From: Burkholderia sp. 4M9327F10
GTDB taxonomy: Bacteria > Pseudomonadota > Gammaproteobacteria > Burkholderiales > Burkholderiaceae
NCBI RefSeq assembly: GCF_005503145.1
Contig: NZ_SCNV01000039.1
Coordinates: 1 to 64,000, forward strand
Direction of reading: 5' to 3'
DNA length: 64,000 nt
Part shown: piece by piece, positions 1 to 9,333 of the stretch
Layout: each line of letters starts with the position of its first letter
How positions within the stretch are numbered: position 1 is the first letter of the stretch
Notes under the pieces: model-generated
Databases searched by the model: none
Seen by the model: only the letters and a program-made list of their open reading frames with translations
Told to the model about the DNA's origin: nothing
Made by a program: the position numbers and the translations under genes

Positions 1-1
1 C

Positions 2-343
2 ATCGACGACATTGACCGCCTGAAGTCCGGACTAGGTGCAATCCAGTATGTTCTGGAACATGCCGAGCGTAATTTCTCCTCCGCCGTTCTCACTGCAAAT
101 CCTTCGTTTGAAATTGCGTCACTTGCGTCCACAGAAGCCGCCTCGCAACTCGGTGCATACAAAAAATTCCAGATCCTCCGATTTGGAAAAAAGCTGCGCC
201 ACAGGCTGATCAAGAAGTGGTGCAGCCTCGGGCCCCTCGGCTCCTTGCAGGAGTTGGACCTGAAAGTCGACGCCGCCGAATCACTTGTCAATACAGTAAT
301 AGGCAAGAATCTCGTTCCGGAACAGCCCATATATCTCTTGATC
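2..343 (+). pseudogene. STAND/NACHT-like NTPase, 5' part (cut by IS66; start outside window)
   Basis: The frame is open from the window edge to the insertion point. It begins with an acidic IDDIDRL stretch that looks like the Walker B end of a STAND/NACHT NTPase, followed by a basic, helical segment (FGKKLRHRLIKKW) and then NLVPEQPIYLLI, typical of the region just after the NTPase core. The frame runs 57 bp into the insertion sequence before stopping at 401-403. The other part of the gene is at 3157-4520. Joining the two at the target duplication gives an uninterrupted protein. The N-terminal effector domain lies outside the window, so the exact class is unknown. STAND NTPases often act in anti-phage defence; that role here is inference. 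Confidence 0.7.
336..343. repeat. Target-site duplication of the IS66 element, left copy
   Basis: TCTTGATC directly precedes the left end of the element and is repeated exactly after its right end. Eight bases is the usual duplication length for the IS66 family. Confidence 0.95.
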
Positions 344-494
344 GTAAGCGGTGAATTTAGCACACCGAATGGAGAATCATTTGCAAGTGACGGCCGAGCG
401 TAGCCGCACCGCGGCGGTTAAGATCAACCGGCGATGTCTGCATCGGGGTGATGGGAGCGCGCGCAGTCACGATGACCGACGCGCGTTCGGTGCG

Positions 495-2135
495 TCAGCC
501 GGTCTGTGCCTTGGCCTGTTGTTGCCGCGCATAATTGAACGGCAGCAGGTCGGTCACGTCTGCATCCGGCGCACGCTGCGGCAGCTCCGTGAGTACATGC
601 AGCAGATAGTCGTACGGCTCGACGCCGCAGGCCCGGCATGTGAGGACCAGGCTGTAGATCGTGGCGCTGGCCTTTGCGCCATCAACCGTGTCGCTGAACA
701 GCCACGATTTTCTCGAAGTAGCAAACGGCCTGATATCGCGCTCGATCACGTTGTTATCGATTGCGGCGCAACCGTCAGTGACGTAGCGGCTGAGATATTC
801 CCATTGGTTGCGCGTGTAGGCAATCGCCTTGCCGAGCAGGCTCTGGGGCGCCACCTTCGGCGCCAGTTCATCGAGCCATGCCTTGAAGGACTCAAGCAGC
901 GGCGCACTGTGCTTTTGCCGCAGGTCGTACGTGTAGTCGGCTCGCGTCAGGCCAGCAGGCAGATCGCCTTTGGCCAGCGCCTCGACACGGTACAGGGCCT
1001 GGAAGTACTCAAGCGCTTTCGCCACGCGAGCGTTCGGCATCTTCTGCTTGCCGGAGTCCGTCTTTTTCGCGGCGGCCTTGTCCGCCTTGACGAACAGCCT
1101 GCGGGCGTGAGCCATACAGCCGAAGTGCTTTGCCTTTTTCAAGGTGCGCCAGGCGCTGTAGCCGTCGCTCATCAGCATGCCGCTGTAGTCGCCGAGGAAC
1201 TTCTTCGGATGCTCCTGGCCACGCCCCGGCTGGTACTCGAACAGCACCACGGGCTCGGCGCAGTCCTGGGCGCTGCGGTAGCACCACATGTAACTCTTGC
1301 TCTGCGCGGATCTGCCGGATTCCTTGAGTACCTGAACCGTCGTTTCATCGCCGTGGATCAGCGGCTGCAACAGCAACGTTTTATGCAGCGCATCGTACAG
1401 GCGGCTGTAGTGCAGTTCGCTGGGGCGAATGATCCAGTGGGCGAGCGTGCCGCGACTCACCGGGATCTGCCAGCGCGCGAGTGCCTCCTGCATCCGGTAC
1501 AACGGCATGCCGTCGACGTACTTCGCGGTCGCGACCGTCGCGATCACCGATGCGTCCGCATGGCTGCCCGGGATCGGCTGAACCGGCATCGGCGCAAGCA
1601 CGACCGGGGTATGTTCGGCGTGCCGCTCGCAGTGCCGGCACGCCCACTTGGAACGCACGTTCTTGCGGACTGTCCACTTGACCTCGACGTGCAACTGTTC
1701 ACTGACGTCCTCGCCGATGCGATGCAGCTGATTGCCGCAACAAAGGCAGCCGCGCTGGTCCTCCGGCAGGTCGTATTCGACTGGTTCACGCGTCAGGTAC
1801 GCCGGCAATGGCTTGCGTCCGGCCTTGCGTCGTTCAGGCTGGCTGGCCGGTGGCAATCCGGTGTCGGGCAGCTCAGGCTGGACACCGTCATCGTCTTCGT
1901 CGCCCGGTTCGGTCCGTGCAATCTGCTCGGCTTCGTCGAACACGCGATCCTTGCGTTTTTCGCTTTTCGGTGCGAAACGCTCGGCCTGCAGCAGGCGGAG
2001 CTGCTCCTCGAGTTGCTCGACGCGCTGGTTCAGTTCGCCGATATGTTTCGCGTCGCCGGCTACACGTGCCTGGAGAGCGTGGATATAGCCCTGGACGGCC
2101 CTGGGTACGCGTTTGAGGTCGGGTGCATTCTTCAT
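495..2135 (-). CDS. tnpC: IS66 family transposase TnpC
   Basis: This 546-residue protein is the DDE transposase of the element. It has an N-terminal leucine-zipper-like coiled coil (HIGELNQRVEQLEEQLRLL), a zinc-ribbon-like segment (CLCCGNQ...CRHCERH), and an RNase-H-like catalytic core with IHGDETTVQV, MSDGYSAW and the late acidic residue in NNVIERDIRP. The length matches full-size IS66 TnpC proteins and no frame break is visible. It is the last gene of the tnpA-tnpB-tnpC set, about 90 bp after tnpB. Confidence 0.95.
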   Translation of the reverse strand: MKNAPDLKRVPRAVQGYIHALQARVAGDAKHIGELNQRVEQLEEQLRLLQAERFAPKSEKRKDRVFDEAEQIARTEPGDEDDDGVQPELPDTGLPPASQPERRKAGRKPLPAYLTREPVEYDLPEDQRGCLCCGNQLHRIGEDVSEQLHVEVKWTVRKNVRSKWACRHCERHAEHTPVVLAPMPVQPIPGSHADASVIATVATAKYVDGMPLYRMQEALARWQIPVSRGTLAHWIIRPSELHYSRLYDALHKTLLLQPLIHGDETTVQVLKESGRSAQSKSYMWCYRSAQDCAEPVVLFEYQPGRGQEHPKKFLGDYSGMLMSDGYSAWRTLKKAKHFGCMAHARRLFVKADKAAAKKTDSGKQKMPNARVAKALEYFQALYRVEALAKGDLPAGLTRADYTYDLRQKHSAPLLESFKAWLDELAPKVAPQSLLGKAIAYTRNQWEYLSRYVTDGCAAIDNNVIERDIRPFATSRKSWLFSDTVDGAKASATIYSLVLTCRACGVEPYDYLLHVLTELPQRAPDADVTDLLPFNYARQQQAKAQTG

Positions 2136-2225
2136 GCACTCCAGGATAGCGAAACGCGGTGCGCCGTGGGTTTACGTCAATTCGTAAATGGCGCGCCTGC
2201 CGTTGTTTACGTGCAACGCATCGGG

Positions 2226-2579
2226 CTAGCTGACGTGCTGGTAATGGCGCACGGGATGACGGCGAAGCGCGTCGATGTCGATGCCGTCGAGCAACCAGTG
2301 AAGCTGATGCGTTGTCAGTTCGATCACCTCCTGATTCCGCCGGGGCCACACGAAACGGTCTTCCTCGAGCCGACGCAGCAGCAGCCAGAAACCGGTGCGC
2401 TCGTACAGCAGAAGCTTGATGCGATCGCATTTGCGATTGTGGAATGCATAGACGGCACGGGCGAGCGGGTCCAGCTGCATCGATTCCTCAACCAGGGCGG
2501 CAAGGGTGTTGATGCCGCAACGGAAATCGATCGGCTCGCGGTACAGGTAGACGTGCAGGTCATCGGCGAAGCGCAGCAT
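2226..2579 (-). CDS. tnpB: IS66 family accessory protein TnpB
   Basis: This 117-residue protein starts MLRFADDLHVYLYREPID and has the family hallmarks DFRCGINTLAALV, FHNRKCDRIKLLLYERTGFWLL and RRLEEDRFVWP. It is required with TnpA and TnpC for transposition of IS66-type elements; its biochemical role is not settled. The start codon shares one base with the tnpA stop (TGATG), so translation is probably coupled. An upstream in-frame Met exists, but it would overlap tnpA by 60 bases. Confidence 0.93.
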   Translation of the reverse strand: MLRFADDLHVYLYREPIDFRCGINTLAALVEESMQLDPLARAVYAFHNRKCDRIKLLLYERTGFWLLLRRLEEDRFVWPRRNQEVIELTTHQLHWLLDGIDIDALRRHPVRHYQHVS

Positions 2580-3070
2580 CAGCGACTCCTCAACGCGTCG
2601 ATCATCGCCCTGAGCAGCGCCGTGTCCTGTTGCGCACATTCAAGTTCAAGACTTACCCCGTTTGGCAATTGCGCCACCAGCCGTGAAGGCAACGGCGGGC
2701 GTTGCGAGGCCCGCATCGGCTCACGCCGTGCCGCAACTGGCTCAGCGTCGGGCAGCACCGGCCTGGATGGCAAGTGCACCGGCTCAGCACCAACCACTTC
2801 CAGAACAGGAACGAATGCCGGGGCCATGGCTGGCGCCGACTGCCGTGCACGTCGGGGACGTGTCTTTTGGCGCGCCAGGCTAATCCATTTGCGAAGCTGG
2901 TTGGCGTTCACGCCAGCCTTCAGCGCCAGCCCGGCCACGGAGGCTCCAGGCTTCTGGCACGCCTCGATCAGCTTGCGCTTGCCCTCACGGTCGTACCGGT
3001 TCTTGCCGTCGGCCGATTTGCCGATCACCCGCAGGGGCAGGAAGTCAAAGTCAGTTTGTAGGTCAGTCAT
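2579..3070 (-). CDS. tnpA: IS66 family accessory protein TnpA
   Basis: This 163-residue protein has an N-terminal helix-turn-helix (KRKLIEACQKPGASVAGLAL, then NANQLRKWI) typical of IS66/IS3-type TnpA proteins, followed by a Pro/Arg-rich linker and a short conserved C-terminal piece (NGVSLELECAQQDTALLRAMI). The start at MTDLQTDF fits other family members better than the longer frame opening at 3121. It is the first gene of the three-gene set and lies just inside the right inverted repeat. Confidence 0.9.
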   Translation of the reverse strand: MTDLQTDFDFLPLRVIGKSADGKNRYDREGKRKLIEACQKPGASVAGLALKAGVNANQLRKWISLARQKTRPRRARQSAPAMAPAFVPVLEVVGAEPVHLPSRPVLPDAEPVAARREPMRASQRPPLPSRLVAQLPNGVSLELECAQQDTALLRAMIDALRSR

Positions 3071-3156
3071 AAGTTGCGTCCGCAATGTGTAAGCTGCGGA
3101 CGCAATCTTGTTCCCTCTCACCCGCAGGTTCCAGATGAGCCGAAATTACCGCTTAC

Positions 3157-3164
3157 TCTTGATC
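3157..3164. repeat. Target-site duplication of the IS66 element, right copy
   Basis: This is the second copy of TCTTGATC. It is read in frame as the ...TC TTG ATC part of the interrupted STAND gene, the same codons as in the left copy. Confidence 0.95.
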
Positions 3165-4520
3165 CTTCTTCAAAGTGCTGACCAGAACCAGGCTGGCGAG
3201 CTCCAGAACAGCAGTTTCAGCCACTATTACCAGTACCTGATAACGAGAAGCCTGTACCAGGTCAACGTGAAGACACAGGAGTTGGACGAGTACCAGAATT
3301 ATCTGAGTCACCTTGCGTGGTACCTTCAGGATCGCGATGCGAAGGAGATCGATCTCGATGAATTTCGCCGCTTTAATGACGGGTTCTCGCAGATCTTTAC
3401 GTCTGTCGACTTCGATCGTCGGCTTCATCTGCTCACTGAGGCACGCATCCTTACCCGGAGGGGTGACTTCTACAGTTTTGCTTACCCCTACGTCTATTTC
3501 TTCTTCATCGGCCGGTATCTGGCGTCCAAGGTTCATACCGATCAGGAGATCAAGAATTGGGTCCTGGATGCTTGCCAAAAACTCTACATCCGCGACAAAG
3601 CTAACGCCGTGCTCTTTCTGACGCATCACGACAACAACCCGTGGGTGATCACGCAGATCGCGGAGGTAATGCGCCGATGCTTTGGCGACAAGGTGCCGAT
3701 GGAGCTTAACGGAGACACGGATTCCATCAATGCCCTTGTAACGAAAACGTCCGAACTGGTGCTTGAGGCGCCCAACGTCGTACGAAACCAGGAGGAAAGC
3801 AGAGCCTTCTCGGATTCGGTCGCCCTTCGCGCCGAGGAGCCCGAGCTGCACCCCGACGATCCGAATGCGGACCTTGCATTTCTGGCGCGCTGGAATCTCT
3901 TGATGAAGACGGCGCAAATACTTGGTCAGATTTTGAAAAACTACTATGGATCGCTAGAGAAGCCGTTCAAGGCCGAACTGATCGGAGAGGTGTTCGACGG
4001 GCCGTTACGTGCTTTACGCATTTTTCTCGAGGAGGTTGCGCGAGACATGGACGGGCTCGTCGCGGATGTACGTCATCTCATTGCGGACTCCGCTCCGGGG
4101 CTCAACGCGGATGAGCAGAAGCAAGCCGCCCACAAGACTACCTTCCAGATTCTGGGTTGGTTAGGAACCCAGACGATAGCGTCGGCAGCTCAATTCGTCG
4201 CATCAGACAAGCTGCGCGAGGACATCGGCGCGCAGGTGACGCAAAATCCGACTGTAGCCTATCGCCTGATTGGGCTGGCGACGCGCCTGTTAAGGCCGGG
4301 GCAGCTCCCACTCGACGAGATCTCGAAGATGGCGAAGGAACTGGAAAACAATCATTACGCTTTTGGAATCTTGCAGTCACTCGGCGTGCACCACCTGTAC
4401 CTCTTTCATACCGATGCTGCGCATAAGCAGAGTTTGTGCAAGTCACTAGGAATTTCCCTGAAGCAAGCGAAGGCGATTGAAGCGAAGAAGAGGGACACGC
4501 GGATGCTCTCAAAAAATTAG
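3157..4520 (+). pseudogene. STAND/NACHT-like NTPase, 3' part (after IS66)
   Basis: This is the remainder of the gene broken at 343. The residues after the junction (LLQSADQNQAGELQNSSF, then SHYYQYLITRSL) form the winged-helix region that follows the NTPase core in these proteins. They are followed by a long helical C-terminal sensor region and the stop at 4518-4520. Joined across the duplication, the protein reads QPIYLLILLQSADQ with no frame change. An ATG at 3135, inside the right end of the element, could restart translation of this fragment, but without the NTPase core it should be inactive. Confidence 0.75.
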
Positions 4521-4680
4521 AACGGACGTCCCCTGACCCCAAGGGACGTAAAGTTGTCCAGCGCTGCCTGCTGTGCGTTATAAACTGGTCTTTGGGTCCG
4601 GACGACTTTATGTCATTTGACAGCAAGAATCGAATTAGTCAACGGGACGAAAAGGCTATGAAGTTCAGGACTGGGCTACA

Positions 4681-5103
4681 TCAATTCCGTGGCTCCCCGT
4701 TCTCCGTTACGACTGCGACGTGCGCGATGCCCGCATGGCCGATTTTGCCGAGCAGATTCGCAACAGAGCTGAATTGTTGGCTTTGGTCCGAACGCAGGTT
4801 CACTACCGTCCTGTCACCTCGTGCCGCGATACGCCGGAGCGTCGGTTCAAGTTGATCCGGGGCAATGTCGTGGCCGTCGATCGCCAGCTTGCCGTGCGCA
4901 TCGAGGCTGACTGTCACCACGTGATCGCGCGCTTCGGGCGCGCTGGCTGAAACCTTCGGCAGATCGATATGCAGCGTTCTGGTCAACATCGGCGCCATGA
5001 CCAGAAGAATCACGACGAGTACCAGCATGACGTCGACCAGCGGCGTGATGTTGATTTCAGCGAGCGGCTCGTCCGTGTCTTTTGTATTGGAACGGGAAAT
5101 CAC
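4681..5103 (-). CDS. exbD: ExbD/TolR family proton-channel subunit
   Basis: This 140-residue protein has one N-terminal membrane helix (VDVMLVLVVILLVMAPM) carrying the conserved channel Asp (PLVDVMLVL), then a periplasmic domain. It forms the proton channel with ExbB that energises TonB. The start overlaps the exbB stop by four bases, so the two are co-translated. It is the last gene of tonB-exbB-exbD, which lies back to back with a TonB-dependent receptor gene. Confidence 0.93.
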   Translation of the reverse strand: MISRSNTKDTDEPLAEINITPLVDVMLVLVVILLVMAPMLTRTLHIDLPKVSASAPEARDHVVTVSLDAHGKLAIDGHDIAPDQLEPTLRRIAARGDRTVVNLRSDQSQQFSSVANLLGKIGHAGIAHVAVVTENGEPRN

Positions 5104-5810
5104 GTGAGTACCTCCGCCCGATGAGCGCTGGCCACCGCGCGAAAACCATTGCGCTGTGCAACGTTGACGAGATCTGCGGCGTAGTCTTCGAGATCGGCAA
5201 TCGAGACGTGAACGCGGCGCACGAAGAGGTTGTAGGCCAGCGCCGCGGGGATGGCGACGGCGATCCCGATCCCTGTTGCAGTCAGCGCTTGCCCGACTGG
5301 CCCGGCAACCCCTTCGATGCCGCTCGCGCTGCCTACAGCGACGGCGTGCAGCGCATGAATGATGCCGAACACGGTGCCGAACAGTCCGACAAACGGCGCG
5401 GTACTGGCAATCGATGCGAGCAGCGTCAAGCCGCGTTCAAGTGCACGCCTTTCTCGTTGGATCTGCTGATTCAGGAAGCGATCGAGCAGTTCGTGGCGGT
5501 CCCAGGCCACGAATTCCGCATTGGCCGCCGTCGTCTCAACCGGCGCGGCTCCCGACCACGCTGCGAAACCGGCGCGCGCCACGCGTGCCTTCGGACACTC
5601 GGACGCGTGTGACGGGCTACTGGGCATGCCCGACGGATCACGCTCGGCGGCGCTCCAGAAAAGCGCCGTAAAGCGCCGGTTCTCAGAAGCAAGACGCCAG
5701 TACGCGCAGCCTTTGTACAGAATCAGCCACCACGTCAGCAACGAACAGGCCGCGAGCATGCAAAGCGAAGTGTCGACAATGAGTTGTGTTGCGAAGTCAG
5801 ACATATTCAT
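5100..5810 (-). CDS. exbB: ExbB/TolQ/MotA family proton-channel subunit
   Basis: This 236-residue inner-membrane protein has an N-terminal helix (SLCMLAACSLLTWWLILYKG), a cytoplasmic loop, and a C-terminal pair of helices containing the family signature APFVGLFGTVFGIIHAL and GIGIAVAIPAALAYNLFVRR. It is the stator subunit that couples proton flow to TonB. It begins four bases after the tonB stop and overlaps exbD. In this context it most likely serves the receptor encoded at 7015-9300. Confidence 0.93.
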   Translation of the reverse strand: MNMSDFATQLIVDTSLCMLAACSLLTWWLILYKGCAYWRLASENRRFTALFWSAAERDPSGMPSSPSHASECPKARVARAGFAAWSGAAPVETTAANAEFVAWDRHELLDRFLNQQIQRERRALERGLTLLASIASTAPFVGLFGTVFGIIHALHAVAVGSASGIEGVAGPVGQALTATGIGIAVAIPAALAYNLFVRRVHVSIADLEDYAADLVNVAQRNGFRAVASAHRAEVLT

Positions 5811-5813
5811 GGC

Positions 5814-6701
5814 TTAGGTTCCAAGTTTGAATTCGATGGGTACCTGGACCCATCCGTCGATTGCCTGATCGCCACGCCGGGCCGGCGCAAATCGCCAGTT
5901 GGTCACGGCGTCGAGTGCGGCGTCGTCGAGCGACTCGTGTCCGCTCGACGACGCGAGTCCGACATGGTCCGGCCGGCCGCTCGCCAGCACGTGGACCTTG
6001 AGCAGCACGGTGCCTTGCCAGCCACGCTGTTGGGCCACGCCGGGATAGGTCGGCGGGGGATTGCGCAGGTAAGCAGCGCCGAAGCTGGGTTCGGTGAGCG
6101 GTTCCTGCGCCGGCTGGGAGTCCGGTGATTTTGCTGCCGATGCATTTCGTGGTTCGCGATCGGTACCTGCGGACACCGGTTGTGGCGTCGCGCTCGGAGC
6201 CGCAGTCGAGCGCGCAGGCTGCCACTTCGATTCATTGTTCGGCGCGGTCTTCGCGAGCGGTTTCGATGGCGAAGCCTGAGCTGCGTTTCTCGGTGTGGTC
6301 ATATCTTTTGTACGGCGCGGCGGGATCGAAGGCGGTGGCGCGGGAGACGCCATAGGCGGCGTCAGGTCGGCGCTGCGGTCTGCAGATCGCGTTGAAATCG
6401 CGGCCGGCGGCGGTATGGCAGCCCCTACGTCGAATTGCAGATCCAGTGCGTGCGGCGCCGTGTATTCCGGGTTTTCCACGGACATCCGCCATGCCTTGAG
6501 CGCGACCGTGCAATGGATGACAAGCACGACTAACGCAATGGCATGCGCGCGTGCTCCCCGAAGGTCGCCGAAAGCGCGGGTGGTGTGCGGCGGGAGTCGG
6601 CTCGCTGCGATGCGCACCGGCGGGTTCGCCGCAACGGCGTACTGCAGGCCACGCACTCTGCGTCGCGCCGCGTTTGCACTTTTCAGCGTTGAAGTGATCA
6701 T
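5814..6701 (-). CDS. tonB: TonB-type energy transducer
   Basis: This 295-residue protein has a basic N-terminus, one membrane anchor (AHAIALVVLVIHCTVALKAW), a Pro/Ala-rich periplasmic linker, and a C-terminal TonB fold (PPPTYPGVAQQRGWQG, then VLLKVHVLASG and ALDAVTNWRFAPARRG). It links the ExbBD motor to outer-membrane receptors. The ATG at 6701 is chosen over the GTG at 6710 because of the G-rich ribosome-binding site just before it. A sigma-54-type promoter lies about 36 bp upstream. Confidence 0.92.
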   Translation of the reverse strand: MITSTLKSANAARRRVRGLQYAVAANPPVRIAASRLPPHTTRAFGDLRGARAHAIALVVLVIHCTVALKAWRMSVENPEYTAPHALDLQFDVGAAIPPPAAISTRSADRSADLTPPMASPAPPPSIPPRRTKDMTTPRNAAQASPSKPLAKTAPNNESKWQPARSTAAPSATPQPVSAGTDREPRNASAAKSPDSQPAQEPLTEPSFGAAYLRNPPPTYPGVAQQRGWQGTVLLKVHVLASGRPDHVGLASSSGHESLDDAALDAVTNWRFAPARRGDQAIDGWVQVPIEFKLGT

Positions 6702-6736
6702 GCACGCCACCCCCGAATTCTGATTGCCATTCGGAT

Positions 6737-6752
6737 CGCAACATGTGTGCCG
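6737..6752 (-). promoter_or_regulatory. Predicted sigma-54 promoter for tonB-exbB-exbD
   Basis: Read on the minus strand: CGGCACACATGTTGCG. It has GG and GC separated by exactly ten bases and close matches to the consensus TGGCAC-N5-TTGC. The expected transcript start lies about 25 bases before the tonB start codon. Confidence 0.7.
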
Positions 6753-6916
6753 GTCGTGAAGACGCCTGTGCGGCCTTGTTTCGATCAGGCGAGGACCGAA
6801 GCTGTGCGTTCAGTGTTCCCGTTCGCAACACCGCTGTACCAATTCGACACAGGTGTCACATGAGCGAAGGCAAACGCGTTACAGCCTTCGACATCGTGTC
6901 GCATAGCGTCGGTATC

Positions 6917-6932
6917 CGGCATCGATGTTGCT
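6917..6932 (+). promoter_or_regulatory. Predicted sigma-54 promoter for the TonB-dependent receptor
   Basis: CGGCATCGATGTTGCT has GG-N10-GC spacing and a perfect TTGC -12 element. It lies about 83 bp upstream of the receptor start codon, in the 313-bp space shared with tonB. The same space holds two small dyads (GTGTT-N9-AACAC and GACAC-AG-GTGTC, near 6813-6855) that could bind an activator. Confidence 0.7.
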
Positions 6933-7014
6933 TGGAAGTAGGTACAGCGAAAACCGCAATCAAAGAACATACCGCGCAAGACCATGAAGTCGATGCGCGC
7001 CCCGGAGGAGACAC

Positions 7015-9300
7015 ATGAAGTCGCATCGCGACGACTGGCGGCGTACGCGCATCGCCACCGCCATAGCGGGCATACTCGCCATGGCCCAGGGTACTTGTGC
7101 AGTGGCGCAAGATGAACCCGCATCGTCGCCTTCGCAGGTGATGCCGGTCGTGACCGTGGTCGGCACCGCGCCGCTGACCGGACTCGGCATGCCACTCACC
7201 GAGGTGCCTGCTGCGGTGCAGATCGTCAGCGCGAAGGACATCGAGGCGCAGCACCCGAATACCATCACGGCCTACCTGGAGCAGAACGTCACCAGCGTGA
7301 CGCTCAATTCAAGTCAGGGGAACCCCTATCAACCGGACGTCAACTATCGCGGCTTCACCGCTTCGCCGCTCCTCGGCACACCCCAAGGCCTGTCGGTGTT
7401 CCAGGACGGCGTAAGGATCAACGAGCCGTTCGGCGACGTGGTCAACTGGGACCTGCTCGCACAATCAGCGATCGAGCGCATCGAGGTGATGCCCGGGTCC
7501 AATCCACTATTCGGTTTGAACACACTCGGCGGCGCGATCGCAATCACCACAAAAAATGGCCGCGACAACCCCGGTGGCAGCGTTGAAGTGGAGGGCGGCT
7601 CGTTCGGACGCAGGAGTGTGGTCCTCACGCAAGGCGGCCAATTGGGACACTTCGACTATTTCGTCACCGCCAACGACGAAGCCGATCAGGGTTGGGCCGA
7701 CCACAATCCCAGCCGCGTGAAGCAACTGTTCGGCAAGATGGGCTATACGGACGCGCGCACCACCGTCGAACTGAGCCTCACCGCGGCGGACAATCAGTTG
7801 CAGGGTACCCAGACCATTCCGCGCTCGTTTCTCGACAATCCACGCCAGGCCTACACGTATCCAGATGAGAACCAGAATCGCGCGATCATGCTGACTTTGT
7901 CAGGCAAGCATGACTTCAGCGATGCGTTGCAGCTCTCCGGCGATGCGTACTACCGGCACTACAACAACGACAATCTGAGTAGCAACGTCAATGGAGACTA
8001 CGGCTCTATCGATCCGGCGACGGGCGCGATCGACACGGTCCCTGCGCAAAACTCGCACTCCGTGATCTCGCAGGACAGTTATGGATTCGCACTGCAATTG
8101 AGCGTCACCGGCAAAGTCGCGGGGATGGACAACCAGTTGACGGCAGGTGTCAGCGGCGATTTTGCCAACACTGGCTTCACGCAGTACACGCAGAATGCCC
8201 AATTCGCCTCGGATCGCCAGACCGTCGGGACCAGCGGCTTCAGTCTGGAAACCGATGCATCGACGCGTAACAGCAATCTCGGTGTATTCGTGACCGATAC
8301 GCTTTCGTTGACCAGCACGATTGCGCTGACGGCCTCCGCGCGCTACAACCACGCTAGCGTCGACATCGAGGATCGCAGCGGCATGCAGCCCCTGTTGAAT
8401 GGTTCGCACAGTTTTTCGCGGATCAATCCTGCGCTGGGCATCACCTATAACCCGGCGTCCTGGTTGACGGCTTATGCCAACTACAGCGAGGGCACACGTA
8501 CGCCGACCGCTATCGAGCTGGCCTGTGCCGACCCGGCTGCGCCCTGTTCGCTGCCGAACGATTTCATTGCCGACCCCGCGTTAAAGCCGGTCATATCGCG
8601 GACCTTCGAGGCGGGCGCGCGGGGAACGCTATCGTCGGCAATTCACTGGAGCGCGGCATTGTTCCGCACCGATCTTCACGATGACATTGCGTTTGTCAGC
8701 AGTAATGGGGCCGCGACCTCGACCGGATACTTCCAGAACGTCGGCACTACACGACGACAAGGATTCGAAATCAACGCACGTACGCAGACAGGCCCGCTTA
8801 CTGTGAACGCAGGCTATACCTATCTGCGCGCAACCTATCAAAGCAGCTTTGTCGAGCAAAGCGCGAGTAACTCGAGCGCCACCGCCCAGGGCAACATCAC
8901 GGTGCACCCGGGCGACCGTATCCCCGGTATTCCGGAAAACACGCTGAAGTTGCGTCTGGATTATTCGGCGACCGCGAAATGGAGTGTGGGAGCAAACATA
9001 CTCTATCGCAGTTCGATATTCGCCCGTGGCGACGAGAATAATCAGGACAGCAACGGGCGTATCGCGGGCTATGCGATCGTCGATCTCGACACGACCTATC
9101 AGGTCACGAAGCAACTGCAGCTGTTCGCGCACGTGAATAATCTGTTCGACAAACGCTACGCCGACTTTGGCATCCTCGGGCACAATTTTTTCAATGGCAC
9201 CGGCCATTCGTTCTCGCCCGATGCCGTGACCAACGAACAGTTTCTCGGTGTGGGCGCGCCGCGTGGCGTGTGGGTTGGTTTGCGTTATGCGTGGAAGTAA
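7015..9300 (+). CDS. TonB-dependent outer-membrane receptor
   Basis: This 761-residue protein has a signal peptide ending near AVAQDEP, a TonB box-like VMPVVTVVG, a plug domain (VNYRGFTASPLLGTPQGLSVFQDGVR...GGAIAITTKNG), and a 22-strand barrel ending in the aromatic-rich GVWVGLRYAW with a C-terminal Lys. It imports a large or scarce ligand across the outer membrane using the divergent tonB-exbB-exbD system. The neighbouring lanthanide-type PQQ dehydrogenase and the shared sigma-54 promoter pattern suggest a metal-chelate ligand, possibly a lanthanide complex. That substrate is inference; the sequence alone does not show it. Confidence 0.9.
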   Translation: MKSHRDDWRRTRIATAIAGILAMAQGTCAVAQDEPASSPSQVMPVVTVVGTAPLTGLGMPLTEVPAAVQIVSAKDIEAQHPNTITAYLEQNVTSVTLNSSQGNPYQPDVNYRGFTASPLLGTPQGLSVFQDGVRINEPFGDVVNWDLLAQSAIERIEVMPGSNPLFGLNTLGGAIAITTKNGRDNPGGSVEVEGGSFGRRSVVLTQGGQLGHFDYFVTANDEADQGWADHNPSRVKQLFGKMGYTDARTTVELSLTAADNQLQGTQTIPRSFLDNPRQAYTYPDENQNRAIMLTLSGKHDFSDALQLSGDAYYRHYNNDNLSSNVNGDYGSIDPATGAIDTVPAQNSHSVISQDSYGFALQLSVTGKVAGMDNQLTAGVSGDFANTGFTQYTQNAQFASDRQTVGTSGFSLETDASTRNSNLGVFVTDTLSLTSTIALTASARYNHASVDIEDRSGMQPLLNGSHSFSRINPALGITYNPASWLTAYANYSEGTRTPTAIELACADPAAPCSLPNDFIADPALKPVISRTFEAGARGTLSSAIHWSAALFRTDLHDDIAFVSSNGAATSTGYFQNVGTTRRQGFEINARTQTGPLTVNAGYTYLRATYQSSFVEQSASNSSATAQGNITVHPGDRIPGIPENTLKLRLDYSATAKWSVGANILYRSSIFARGDENNQDSNGRIAGYAIVDLDTTYQVTKQLQLFAHVNNLFDKRYADFGILGHNFFNGTGHSFSPDAVTNEQFLGVGAPRGVWVGLRYAWK

Positions 9301-9333
9301 AGCGGGGGCGGTGGGAGGGGAAAAATCATGCGA

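Larger units (their letters stand above)
344..3156 (-). mobile_element. Complete IS66-family insertion sequence
   Basis: The element is 2813 bp. Its ends are imperfect inverted repeats, GTAAGCGGTGAATTT on the left and GTAAGCGGTAATTTC (reverse complement) on the right, flanked by the 8-bp duplication TCTTGATC. It carries the canonical tnpA, tnpB and tnpC genes on the minus strand with intact frames, so it may still be active. It sits inside a STAND-type NTPase gene read on the plus strand. Both the duplication and the exact restoration of the host frame suggest a recent insertion. Confidence 0.95.

Noticed and set aside
351..3092. A 913-residue plus-strand open frame
   Set aside because: It lies antisense to the intact IS66 genes, has no family resemblance, and exists because of the GC-rich third positions of tnpC.
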